Origin: Lytechinus pictus
Lineage: Eukaryota > Echinodermata > Echinoidea > Temnopleuroida > Toxopneustidae
Length of the DNA: 64,000 nucleotides
Direction: 5' to 3'
Assembly: GCF_037042905.1 (NCBI RefSeq)
Contig: NC_087249.1
Span: forward strand, 16,239,901-16,303,900
The notes under the pieces are model-generated. The model searched no databases. It saw nothing but the letters and a program-made list of their open reading frames with translations, and was not told where the DNA came from. The first letter of the stretch is position 1. Every line of letters starts with the position of its first letter. The position numbers and the translations under genes were made by a program. This document shows positions 24,951-35,395 of this stretch, piece by piece.

Positions 24951-26760
24951 TCAGACTTCTTCTATTTCTTATTGTGCTTCTTTTGCTTCTTCCTGTACTT
25001 TTTTCTTCGTTCCCTACTAATACTAATACAACTACTATCAGACTTCTTCTATTTCTTCTTGTGCTTCTTTTGCTACTTCCTGTACTTTTTTCTTCGTTCC
25101 CTACTAATACTACTACTAGTACTATCAGACTACTTCTATTTCCATTTCTTCTATTTCTTCTTGTGCTTCTTTTGCTTCTTCCTGTACTTTTTTCTTCGTT
25201 CCCTACTAATACTACTACTACTACTTCTATCAGACTTCTTCTATTTCTTCTTGTGCTTCTTTTGCTTCTTCCTGTACTTTTTTCTTCGTTCCCTACTAAT
25301 ACTACTACTAGTACTATCAGACTACTTCTATTTCCATTTCTTCTATTTCTTCTTGTGCTTCTTTTGCTTCTTCCTGTACTTTTTTCTTCGTTCCCTACTA
25401 ATACTACTACTACTACTACTATCAGACTTCTTCTATTTCTTCTTGTGCTTCTTTTGCTTCTTCCTGTACTTTTTTTCTTCGTTCCCTACTAATACTACTA
25501 CAACTACTACTACTACTATCAGACTACTTATTCTTTGTCATCTTCTGCTTCTTTTGCTTCTTCCTGTACTTTTTTCTTCGTTCCCTACTAATACTACTAC
25601 AACTACTACTATCAGACTTCTTCTATTTCTTCTTGTGCTTCTTTTGCTTCTTCCTGTACTTTTTTCTTCGTTCCCTACTAATACTACTACAACTACTACT
25701 ATCAGACTTCTTCTATTTCTTCTTGTGCTTCTTTCGCTTCTTCCTGTACTTTTTTCTTCGTTCCCTACTAATACTACTACTAGTACTATCAGACTACTTC
25801 TATTTCTATTTCTTCTATTTCTTCTTGTGCTTTTTTGCTTCTTCCTGTACTTTTTTCTTCGTTCCCTACTAATACTACTACTACTACTACTATCAGTCTT
25901 CTTCTATTTCTTCTTGTGCTTCTTTTGCTTCTTCCTCTACTTTTTTCTTCGTTCCCTACTAATACTACTACAACTACTACTACTATCAGACTACTTTTTC
26001 TTTGTCATCTTCTGCTTCTTTTGCTTCTTCCTTTACTTTTTTTTATTCGTTCCCTACTACTATTAATATTACTACTACTACTATCAGACTACTTCTTCTA
26101 TTTCTACTTCTTATTTTTCTTTTTGTGCTTCTTTTGCTTCTTCCTGTACTTTTTTCTTCGTTCCCTACTAATACTAAAACTTCTACTACTACTACTACTA
26201 CTATCAGACTACTTCTTCTTTTCTTCTTTTGCTTCGTTTGTTCTTCCTTTATTTTTTCTTCGTTCCCTACTAATACTACTTCTACTACTACTACTACTAT
26301 CAGACTACTTATTCTTTTCTTCTTGTGCTTCTTTTGCTTCTTCCTTTATTTTTTTCTACGTTCCCTACTACTATTAATACTACTACTACTATACTATCAG
26401 ACTACTTCTATTTCTACTTCTCTTGTTCTTTTGCTTCTTTTCCTTCTTCCTGTACTTTTGTCTTCTTTTCCTACCTATAATACTACTACAACAACTACTA
26501 CTATCAGACTACTATTAGGACTACTATTAAATGTACTTCTCTTTTTGCTTTTCTTCTTTTGCTTCATATTTTACTTCCTTATTTTCTTCTTCTTTTCCTA
26601 CCAATACTAAAAGTACAACTACTACTACTAGCATACTACTATTAATTATATTTCTTCTTCTTTTGCTTCCTTTGCTTCTTTTGCTTCTTCGTTTTCCTTC
26701 TTTCCTACTAATGCTACAACTATTACGACTATTAGACTATTATTAATTCTATTTCTTCTT
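21300..26760 (+). repeat. Pyrimidine-rich minisatellite, ~90-120-bp unit, roughly 50 copies
   Basis: The unit is (CTA)n ATCAGACTACTTCTATTTC, then TTCTTCTTGTGCTTCTTTTGCTTC, then TTCCTGTACTTTTTTCTTCG and TTCCCTACTAATACTA. Length varies through the (CTA)n and CTT tracts. Variant units recur in fixed order (for example GTGCGTC followed by CTAATAATAC near 23975, 24180 and 24870), showing higher-order duplication. Two + frames are open for 2.6-3.6 kb and one - frame for 0.85 kb, because most length changes are multiples of three. I treat these frames as non-coding. Confidence 0.85.
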
Positions 26761-26859
26761 ACGATAGTTCCAGACAAATACTTCTACTAAATCCTCCTTC
26801 TCTTTTTACTGCTCCTACGTCTGATTCTACTATCAACAAAGGTTGTTTTTTTTATCTTT

Positions 26860-27130
26860 CATTTTTTACTTCTAGTCTAGAACTAAAATTCTATTAAATT
26901 ATGTCTAGAACTAACTTCTCTATAATTTTTTTATGTAAGAAACGTGCCTACAACTATTTCTTTATTATCTGGTGTAGGACTATGTCATTACAACACTTGT
27001 CAGTCATAATCATGAAGCATGTACACAAAATGCGCACGCTTTTAATGTGCTACCCAAACAATAAACAGGCCACCTGTTTAAAATAGTTTAGATCTAAAGA
27101 GTGTAGATCTAATAATTGGTCTGATTTTTT
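26860..27130. repeat. Another copy of the duplicated unit after the minisatellite
   Basis: TCTAGAACTAA, TATGTAAGAAACGTGCCTACAACTATTTCTT, GGTGTAGGAC and GCGCACGCTTTTAATGTGCTAC match 20.98-21.15 kb in order. The minisatellite therefore sits inside a repeated framework. Confidence 0.6.
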
Positions 27131-28690
27131 TTATAATACACAATAATTCCATAATTTAATTCTACTACTACTATTAAACTACTATTAATTCTACTGTCTT
27201 CTTCGTTTGCTTCTTCCTCTTTTTCTTTCCTACTAATACTACAACTATAACGAGGACTATCAGAGCATCATTTCTACCTCTTCTTTTGCTTCTTCCAGTA
27301 CTTCTTTTTTTTTTTCCTTATTAATACAGCAACTACTCTGCTACACTACTATCAGACTACTATTAAATCTACTACATCTCGTTGTGCTTCTTTTCCTTCT
27401 TCCTGTACTTCTTTTTTCTCCTTTTCCTTTTCCTACTACTATTACAATCAGACTGTTATTTCGACATCTTCTCTTGCTTCTTTTCCTTCTCATAATTTTT
27501 ACTTCTTTTCCTACCTATAATAATGCTACTATTACTATCAGACTGTTATTTCTACTTCTTCTTTTGCTTCTTTCTGTACTTCTTTTATTTTTGTTCTTCC
27601 CCTTCTTATACAACAACTACAACAACTACTAATATACTACTATCCGATTACTCATAAACCTGCTTCTTCTTCTTCTTCTTTTGCTTCCTGCTTCTTCCTG
27701 CATTTTTTTTATTTTCCTATCAATAATACTACTACAACTTTTACTACTATCAGACTACTTCTATTTCTACTTCTTCTTTTCGCTTCTTCCTGTACTCTTT
27801 TCTTCGTGCCCTACTACACAGTAAAAAAAATAGCACGCTGTTCAAGCCTGTCACTCTAACAACAAGTTGTTTAATCTTTTTTGTAATTGTTTAAACTTTT
27901 TAAACAAGTTGTTAAAAAGTTTACACAGTTGTTTAAAAGGTTTAAGCAGCTGTTTAAAAAAATAAACAAAAGTTGTTAGAGTGACGAGCTTAAACAACGC
28001 GCATGAAATTTTAAACAGCGTTTTTACAGTGTAATGACACAACAACTACTACTACTACTATATGAGACTACTATTAATTCTACTTCTTCCTTTGCTTCTT
28101 CTTCTACTTCTTTTTTTCTTCTTTCCCTATTAATACTACTACTACTACTACAACTTATCAGATTACTATTAATTACATTGTCTTCTTCTTTTACTTCTTG
28201 CTTCTTTTGCTTGTTCCTGTATTTCATTTTTTTCTTCTTTCCCTACTAATACCACAACAACAATATACGACATGTACGACTACTGATACAACTACTACAC
28301 TTCTAGCAGACTACTGTCGTCTTCTTTTGCTTCTTTTGTGCTTCTTCCTCTATATCATTTTTCTTCTTTCCCTTCTACCATTGTGTAAGATTACAATTTC
28401 TACTTCTTCTTTGCTTCTTCATTACTTCTTCCTCTACCCTTTTCTTCTTTCCCTACGATACTACTACTATCAGACTACTATTAACTTTCCTTCTTTTGCT
28501 TCTTCCTCTTCTTCTTTTTCCGTCTTTCCATACTAATACTCTTCTATTATACTACTATCAGACTACTTCAATTTCTACTCATTCATATTTAGCTTCTTCT
28601 TCTTCTTCTTCTGCTTCTTCCTCTTGTTCTTTTCTCTTTCCCTACCACCACTACTACGACGACGACTACTACTACTACTCCTTCTGTTTA
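27130..28690 (+). repeat. Decayed part of the pyrimidine-rich minisatellite
   Basis: The CTACTATCAGACTACT and CTTCTTTTGCTTCTTCC units continue but are more diverged and more interrupted than at 21.3-26.8 kb. It ends near 28690 in a short CGACGACGACTACTACTACT tract. Confidence 0.7.
27816..28033. mobile_element. MITE inserted in the minisatellite
   Basis: The left end is ACACAGTAAAAAAAATAGC and the right end GCGTTTTTACAGTGTA. Inside, CACTCTAACAACAAGTTGTTTAA pairs with TTGTTAGAGTG, and AGTTGTTTAAA-type motifs repeat. The sequence changes abruptly to minisatellite on both sides. Confidence 0.7.
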
Positions 28691-29745
28691 AAATTGTATA
28701 CGGAGTAGGTCCGACATTGGGACTTAGTTTTAATGATTTAAATATATGCAAAGAAACATAAATTTACAATGAATATAAAAATGCATTAAAAAATTAAAAA
28801 CTTACCCAAAATAATTCTACAATAAATTAAATGAAAAATAAGTCTACAATGAACTCACCGTTTTAAAGATACGAAATTGCCCGATGCAAACAATAAGCGT
28901 TTAAGCGATCCATAATTATAATCGATTTAATTCTATTTGCCGAATTTTCGAAATTAGAAAACCACCGCACGGTTGTAATATTCTGATTTCTGATTTCAGG
29001 GGCCACGGAACGGTGGCGAAAGGTGCGTACTGGTCGTGCAGTAACCGCAGTATAGTAAAAAAAAATTAATTCAGGTTTGCTTTTAAAATAAAAGTCAGAG
29101 GGGAATGAACCGGAAATGGGGCTGATCACAAATCACAATCAGACTATCATGTTTACGTTTTTGTACACGTTTCCGTGGCCCCTGTATTTTACAAACCGAC
29201 GTCGACGATCGATTACAATAATACCGTATACGAAATAGAAAAAGCTTTACCACCTTTTGTTTGGAAAAAAAGTTGTAAAGCTTTCGGCACATCAAATTCT
29301 TTTTTAAAATATTAGAAAAAACTTTACCCGAAGGTCACAACGCAGCAATCTTCTTGATATGACACATTGAATCTTACAGAGAAGAGCTAAGACCAGATTT
29401 AAGTCAGGCTCCTATCATCTAACAATTTGGCCTATCTGACTTAAACTACAAATCCTGGCATTAGATCCAATCTTACAACCCTTTTCTATAAATGTCATAG
29501 TTTCATTAAAATCGGTAAGTGATATTGCTGTATTGTTCTCCGGGTAAAATGACTCACTCATACAGGAACGTTTTGTTCAGTCTCGGCATTGGCATCTGTT
29601 CTCGCCGGTGATTACTCTGCCTTTTAATTGCATCCATCCAAAATACACAATAATCCAAATATGATTCGGTTCCCGAAATAATTTTCCATTTGAGATACAG
29701 TCGAGTAGCCTCAAAATCATTTCTCCACCCGCAAAAGTTCACACA
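28690..29745. other. Flank of repeat domain with one MITE; no gene supported
   Basis: A diverged copy of the duplicated unit is recognisable at 28.8-28.86 kb (AAACTTACCC, GAACTCACCG) and 29.38-29.50 kb (AAATCCTGGCATTAGATCCAATCTTACA). The 89-codon - strand frame at 28863-29129 runs through the MITE and is not called. Confidence 0.45.
28997..29184. mobile_element. MITE with CAGGGGCCACGGAA ends
   Basis: CAGGGGCCACGGAACG (28997) and CGTTTCCGTGGCCCCTG (ending 29184) are inverted terminal repeats with one extra base. The 188-bp element has a GC-rich, CpG-containing interior unlike its AT-rich surroundings. Confidence 0.7.
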
Positions 29746-29748
29746 TAA

Positions 29749-29952
29749 AATATCAAGTTTTTATTGATGAGCCTTGGAGAGAAATATCAAGGTGTTCGGC
29801 GGAGACCCATCAACAAATCTCCCGTGAGGTTCGGACTGGTCTCCCCGGTGACACGGCAGTACTGCGCGGTCAAGCTCCGGCGTGAGCCTCTATCCTTGCC
29901 CGCTGACGATGAACAGCTGAAAGTTCTCGTCGATAAAATCTTGTCAAACTGA
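29749..29952 (+). CDS. Possible terminal coding exon, unrecognised protein
   Basis: An open frame ends at TGA 29950-29952. Its last ~50 codons favour G or C at the third position (CTC CGG, GTG ACA CGG CAG), unlike the AT-rich flanks. They read as a basic Pro/Arg-rich segment (VRRRPINKSPVRFGL), then a short helix-like end with KVLVDKILSN. AATAAA lies 44 bp after the stop. I see no convincing acceptor or start codon, so the 5' boundary is uncertain. It could be the last exon of a + strand gene, or a 5'-truncated processed pseudogene. I do not recognise the family. Confidence 0.35.
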   Translation, partial: NIKFLLMSLGEKYQGVRRRPINKSPVRFGLVSPVTRQYCAVKLRREPLSLPADDEQLKVLVDKILSN

Positions 29953-29995
29953 TTCAGTATTCCAAATTCCCTGTTTGAACAGTTCCATTGTTTAT

Positions 29996-30001
29996 AATAA
30001 A
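29996..30001 (+). terminator. AATAAA after the 29949-29952 stop
   Basis: Correct hexamer at a plausible distance from the candidate stop codon. It supports an mRNA 3' end or a retrocopied one. Confidence 0.3.
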
Positions 30002-30410
30002 CCATCCGATCAATGACAATTTCGCCTGCATCACAAATTATTCCTGTTGAATTTTAACAGTTTTGATTAACAATGTTCAAAGTACAAAGTTATCTGCCAG
30101 TCTCCGCCTCGGGCCCGGGGAAAAGGATGGAAAACGCTCGCTCACGTGAATCGTGATGAAGATGTTACTATGTTCGGTCGTCTGCAGCGGTCAACGTTGT
30201 CGCCAATTTACATAACAAAGCCTGGAATGTAGCTAAGCGAAGAATGTATCAGAAAGAATGTCATCAGGTGATACCATGCAATAATGAACGTACCTGGTAT
30301 TCATGGCTTTCATACAAATTTGTTTCCGAAGTAAATTATTTTCAGAACACGGGGCGAAAGTATCGATAAAGACTCGAAAAATATCGTTGACATCCTGATG
30401 TAATTATTGT

Positions 30411-30525
30411 TTAGTTATCATGGTTGTGATCGCATCCAAAATAAGCAGAAATAAGGTTCTTTACTAGATCGTCATATCCATTTACTCCCATCATTTCAAC
30501 GCAATTTATTTCGTTTCCATGAAAT
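30411..30525 (-). CDS. Possible terminal coding exon, unrecognised protein
   Basis: On the - strand, CATTTTCTTTACAG/ATTTCATGG is a strong acceptor. The exon reads FHGNEINCVEMMGVNGYDDL and 17 further residues to TAA. It can join in frame to a - strand segment ending at donor TTCAG/GTAAGT (31160). That segment is open back to ~31265 and reads KAFVSALHFNPITIHHVHRN and on. Together they make about 70 codons. No upstream acceptor or start is clear and I recognise no family. Chance is a real alternative in AT-rich DNA. Confidence 0.25.
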
Positions 30526-30681
30526 CTGTAAAGAAAATGACAATTCAGACAAAATGCATGAATTGAATTGTCAACAGTAACAATAAAAAATAAGTAATGC
30601 ATTATGTAAAAGAAATATTTGTAAAACATTACTGGAAATTGCAGAATATGAATTATGTTATTGTAATCATTACCGTTCACG

Positions 30682-31095
30682 TATGGGGGGCTTTAGGGAC
30701 CATACCCCCGGGGTAGGGGAGGCGGGGCAAAGTTGAAAGTGGGTACGGGGAAAATGGGAGATGCATGGAAAAGGCGAGAAGAGGAAGGGAGGGAAAAAGG
30801 GAGGAAGAGAAAAGGAATGGGGAAAAATGAAAGGGGAAGAGGATAGAGAGAAAGATCAGGAAAGAAAATGAAAAAGGATAAAGGAAGTGAGGGAAGAAAG
30901 AAAAGGTATAAAGAGAGGAGGATAGAGAGGGGATGACAAAAGTAAAAGCAAATGAGGCATGGGACTGGGGAGCGACATGTTTTTATCATTGGGGTGGCGT
31001 CAAATAACTTGTAGGGGCGCCCCATTGATCTCAAACTGGACGTGCTGGCCCGGCGTGCTGGACTGAGGGGCGCCCCTGTTGTATTAATAAGTGTC
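30682..31095. repeat. Purine-rich segment bounded by GC-rich repeat ends
   Basis: It starts ATGGGGGGCTTTAGGGACC, continues as a 250-bp G/A-rich tract, and ends GACTGAGGGGCGCCCCT. Similar G/A-rich tracts follow GGGGGGC phrases near 33330 and 37510. It would lie inside the intron of the 30411-31160 candidate. Confidence 0.35.
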
Positions 31096-31265
31096 ATACT
31101 ATCTCCATAAACAATAATATGAGCGCGAAACGTGAGATGAAACTTTTCGATAAACTTACCTGAAAAAAAGTTCTGCAAAGTTCCGATGTACATGATGTAT
31201 TGTGATCGGATTAAAATGTAAAGCAGAAACAAATGCTTTTACGGGATTGCCATCTTTACTTCAAT

Positions 31266-32150
31266 CAATTTTCCTCATTCCATAGTTCCTTGTAAACTGT
31301 TAACAAGAGTGCAATAAGACCCAATTACTGAATTGTCAAAAGAAAAAAAAAGAAAAAAAATTAAATTGCAATATTTCAATGGTCAGCCCCCCCCCCCCCC
31401 CCCCCCCATTCTCAAAACCGTTTCGTGGGCCATTAATAAGGCAAAATATAAATAATAGTAATCACTTCTGAAATGCTTTCACTTGAGAATGTGTTTATTG
31501 ACGCTTATTTGCTCTTACCAGGAATAAAGTGAATCGTTTTTTAAACAAACTTTTCTTTTAGTTCTTAGGTAAAACATTTCCATAAATTTATTTATCTAAA
31601 TGAGAAGAATACATTGTAGCTCCGTATGGCATAATGTCGAGAATCAGATAACATTAAAGTATTAAATAATAACACAAAGTTTTATAGATTCTTGGCATAA
31701 CTAACAATTGTTTATTTGAAGCACCTTGAGTCTTAATCAACCAACGCATATTTATCCTTTTTCTTTGCAAGTAATATATAATTCAATATAAATCAACAGG
31801 TAAGCGATATAACGTTATAGTAGAATCTCATTTGCATGTTGCACTCACGTGCCCTTACGTGATTAATGTGAATTAACCTCATTGAAAAGACAGCACATAC
31901 ACACACAACCCCACATATTTCACGAAATTTCATGATTTTCATATATGAAATACACGATGTTCCTTGTCATAAGATTTAAAAAAAATACGAAGTTCAAGGA
32001 AACAACTAACCTCTTTGCTTCCTTATTCAGCTTCTTCGGGTCAAAAACATCATGAGATGCAGTTTTTAGTGGAATATTTTCTACACAAACAACGTTGATA
32101 GATTTTCTGCTAAAACGGCCATCTTGCTTGTGCTTACAGTGTAGGCCTAT
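31266..32150. other. Nothing identified apart from a long C run
   Basis: A run of about 20 C residues lies near 31390. The rest is AT-rich with no recognisable gene or element ends. Confidence 0.4.
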
Positions 32151-32598
32151 AGACCAGTTCGTAGTTACTCATGGATAATTTTCGGTCAAATGACCTTTCA
32201 TTTCTTTCATTATGATAGGCAGATTTCAAAGCAAAATATTACGTAAGCTTGCCTTACATAGCAGGATGAAGAAATTGAATAGACCAGGTGACTAGAATAG
32301 CACACCAATGAACACTTAAGGAAGGTATTTGTTGCATTCCTACTTTGAATGCATATCATAGCATGTTGCACAATGTACTTTGCAAACTGTGAAAACCAGT
32401 CGTTCGTGGACGCGTTGTTGTTTTTTGTGGATGTAAATGAAAACCACAATTCAAAAGAATATATGAATAATCAAGACATCAAAGTTGGTGCTTATCTCAT
32501 TAGATTTTAAACCACCATGTCACTTTAGTACAAATGACCTTCCTCTGATCATGCGTAGAATCTTTTGATCATGCGCAGAAAGGAACTACGAACTGGCT
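32151..32598. mobile_element. Foldback MITE with GACCAGTTCGTAGTTA ends, copy 1
   Basis: Left AGACCAGTTCGTAGTTA and right GGAACTACGAACTGGCT are inverted. The interior shares CACCAATGAACACTTAAGGAAGGTATTTG and ACCACCATGTCACTTT with 50431-50854 on the opposite strand, so these are two copies of one family. Confidence 0.7.
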
Positions 32599-33282
32599 TA
32601 TTCATTGCACTTGAAGTGCACTCGGAAGATCAGGCGCAGACTTTGGTTTCAGACACAATTTTGAAATAATTGAATCCACAGTGCGTATAAAAAATTGTAA
32701 TCCAATTTTTCAGGATGATATTCCCTGAATAAAATATGAAAGATAATAACCTTTCTCGCATCACTAATAATATCAATTCAAAAGACACCAGGCACAATTT
32801 TTATTTATAAGTTTTGGGAATAAGCCTGAAGCGAAAGTCTAAGTAATTTCTTAGTTGACATGGCTGAGTGATTTTTTTTTTCATCGTGCATCGTAATTTT
32901 TGAAAAGCCTTCATGTATGTTATGTTAACGATGCAAGGCTGAAAGGGTTGACATTCCTGACCGGTACAGTGGTGTAAAAGCTAAAAATGTTGAGGAGGCA
33001 GAAGTGCATGGACCTGGGAAGCAGGGGTGCTGGGGGGTGCTGAAGCACCCCCAAGATTTTCCCAGGGGGTACTGCGTGTATTATTTTCCATAGGCAACAC
33101 CCCTGTAATTTTGGTTGGTGTGTCCATGGACCTATAGGTCCATGGTGTGTCACATCGGAAAAACGTATGTAAAATGACAACATCTTGTGTTGACACCCCT
33201 CATTTTGACTAATCAAATTTCTTGGCACCAAAATGACCTTCATTTTGTAGTGAAACCTTGTTTTGCTTGTCAAATTTACATA
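32599..33282. other. No gene; repeat fragments
   Basis: CAGTGCGTATAAAAAATTG at 32680 matches the ends of the inverted pair at 55803 and 57768. A segment with GAAGCACCCCCAAGATTTTCCCAGG near 33030 resembles 35550-35580. The 143-codon - strand frame at 32920-33351 crosses these repeats and is not called. Confidence 0.4.
33116..33150. mobile_element. Tiny palindromic insertion with 8-bp direct repeats
   Basis: TGGTGTGT (33116-33123), then CCATGGACCTATAGGTCCA, then TGGTGTGT again (33143-33150). The core TGGACCTATAGGTCCA is a perfect palindrome. A second palindrome with the same arms is at 42814-42836. Confidence 0.5.
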
Positions 33283-33420
33283 GGCGGATCCAGGGGGCCC
33301 AAGGGGCCCGGGACTCCATATTGGCGGAGCAAAAAAAGAGGGGGAAGGCATTTAAAAAGAGAAAAAGAAGGGAAAAGAGAGGAGAAAATAAGGTGAGCTA
33401 GGCCTACGTGAGATTCTTCC

Positions 33421-34030
33421 TTAAAGGACAAGTCCACCCCAACAAAAACTTAATTTGAATAAAAAGAGAAAAATGCAACAAGCATAACACTGAAAATTTC
33501 ATCAAAATCGGATGTAAAATAAGAAAGTTATGACATTTTAAAGTTTCACTTCATTTCACAAAACAGTTATATGCACATCTCGGTTGGTATGCAAATGAGG
33601 GAACTGATGACATCACTCACTCACTATTTCTTTTGTATTTTATTATATGAAATATGAAATATTTTGATTTTCTCGTCATTGTCATGTGAAATGAAGTTTC
33701 ATTCCTCCCTAAACACGTGGAATTCCATTATTTGAACATTTTGTGGTTCAGGCTAGGAGGTCCTAATTGTCAATTTCGTAAAAATTGAAATATTGTATAA
33801 TTCAAACAATAAAAAACAAAAGAAATAGTGAGTGAGTGACATCATCAACTCTCTCATTTGGATGTAACTGACTCGGTCATATAACTACTTTGTGAAAATA
33901 AGCGAAACTTTGAAATGTCATAACTTTCTTATTTTACATCCGATTTTGATGAAATTTTCAGCATTGTGCTTGTCTGATTTTTCTCTATTGATTCTAATCA
34001 ATATTTTTCTGAGGTGGACTTGACCTTTAA
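33421..34030. mobile_element. TTAAAGGACAAGTCCACC foldback MITE, copy 1
   Basis: Ends are TTAAAGGACAAGTCCACCCC and TGGACTTGACCTTTAA. Long inner arms pair: ATCAAAATCGGATGTAAAAT against ATTTTACATCCGATTTTGAT. CACTCACTATTTCTTTTGTA and its complement sit near the centre. Other copies are at 46522-47117, 53818-54409 and 56365-56982. Confidence 0.8.
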
Positions 34031-34149
34031 TAGGCTGTTATGGAGCTTAAAATATCAAGTTTTGAAGTCAATATACAAAACATATTTCAGCTCTGACATC
34101 GAGCACTAATTATTTTGTTTGATTTATAAATTGATTTTGAAGAAGTGCT

Positions 34150-35395
34150 CTGTAAAATGTATGTTTTATTGTCTCGGTATCAACATTTCAGCTCGCGCTG
34201 CGCGCTCGCGTTATTTGATTTGTCAGGTACCTATTCTCTTCGTGTATTCCATAAAGTTCTCAAAATATCCCTTAATTTACAGGTTTGATTGTCAAAACCT
34301 ATCAGCCAGCGCTGCGCGCTCGTATTTTGATTGGTGAGTAATGTATACCTCAATAATTTCCGCTATAATAATAAGCAATTCTAAAAAAAACTACTTGAAA
34401 TCCCCTTTTCATGACATCGCGATTTGCGCTCTCATTAATTTGTTAAAAATATATTAACCCATGCATCTTCATAATTACAAAAATGCTAAAAATATCAAGT
34501 TTTCAGGAAGTAATATCAACAAAGTTCGAGCTGTCATTAGGCTTATTAGATTAATATTAATATCTTCATGAATTTCTAATAATTAAATTGTCCTTTTTTC
34601 TGATGGAATATCTCTCGCTTAGGAAGAGGAATAGAAGAAAGTCATCATTTTCATATGATGACAAAATGTTCTTAGAATTTCCAGGCCCTAGGTCAAAATA
34701 AAAATAATAAAAATATCAGCTTGCACTTCGCGCTCACATCATTTATTAAGAGCGATCCATAATATCCACTTCACGATTTTCCTACACGGTGCTTGAATTG
34801 GTGTTTAAATTTACCCTTTTTCAGATGGGAATATCAAATATTTTCAGCTCGCGCCTCGCGATCACTTTATTGATTTTCATGATAAACACACGCACGCATG
34901 TTTATTGAGATACACAGCTTGTTCTTCATTTAAAACATGCTTAAATTATCCAGTTTCAGACTAAAATTTTCTGCTCGCCCTTCGCGTTCACATTATTGAT
35001 TTAGGATACCTAGTTACCCATTCTTTTCATGATTTACAGAACATGACTAGAGTGACCCGTTTTTAGGTCTAAATTTCTTTTTTCCGCTCATGGTTCGGGC
35101 TCGCATTGTTTATTTATTTGCCTAACCTGCCCATGATTACAAAATATGCTTAGCATTTCCATTTGTTAGGTTGGAATGTCAAAAATTTTGAGCTCGCGCT
35201 TCGCGCTCGCTTTATTTGATTATTGAATATGTATCGCTTTATGGCTAACTACAGACAGTCCTCAGCAGGTCCCTTTTCGAATAGTTATATACGGATTTTG
35301 TTCAGGATCACAAACATTGCCCAGAATGTCCGATTTTCAGGACAAGATTCCTGCAATTTCCAAAAAAAAATAGCTCGCGCTATTTAAATATGGCT
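34150..35395 (+). repeat. Degenerate tandem repeat with AGCTCGCGCTTCGCGCTCGC motif
   Basis: TCAGCTCGCGCT(G/T)CGCGCTCGC followed by (A/T)TTATTTGATT recurs near 34190, 34310, 34720, 34850, 34970 and 35190. Spacing is irregular at about 110-220 bp, and TTTTCAGGTTGGAATATCAAA-like sequence lies between. CpG-rich islands in AT-rich DNA. Confidence 0.65.

Noticed and set aside
22470..26066. 1198-codon + strand frame as a giant hydrophobic protein gene
   Set aside because: It lies entirely in a tandem repeat, and a second + frame and part of a - frame are open over the same DNA. There is no start context, splice site or non-repeat domain. Kept only as a finding.
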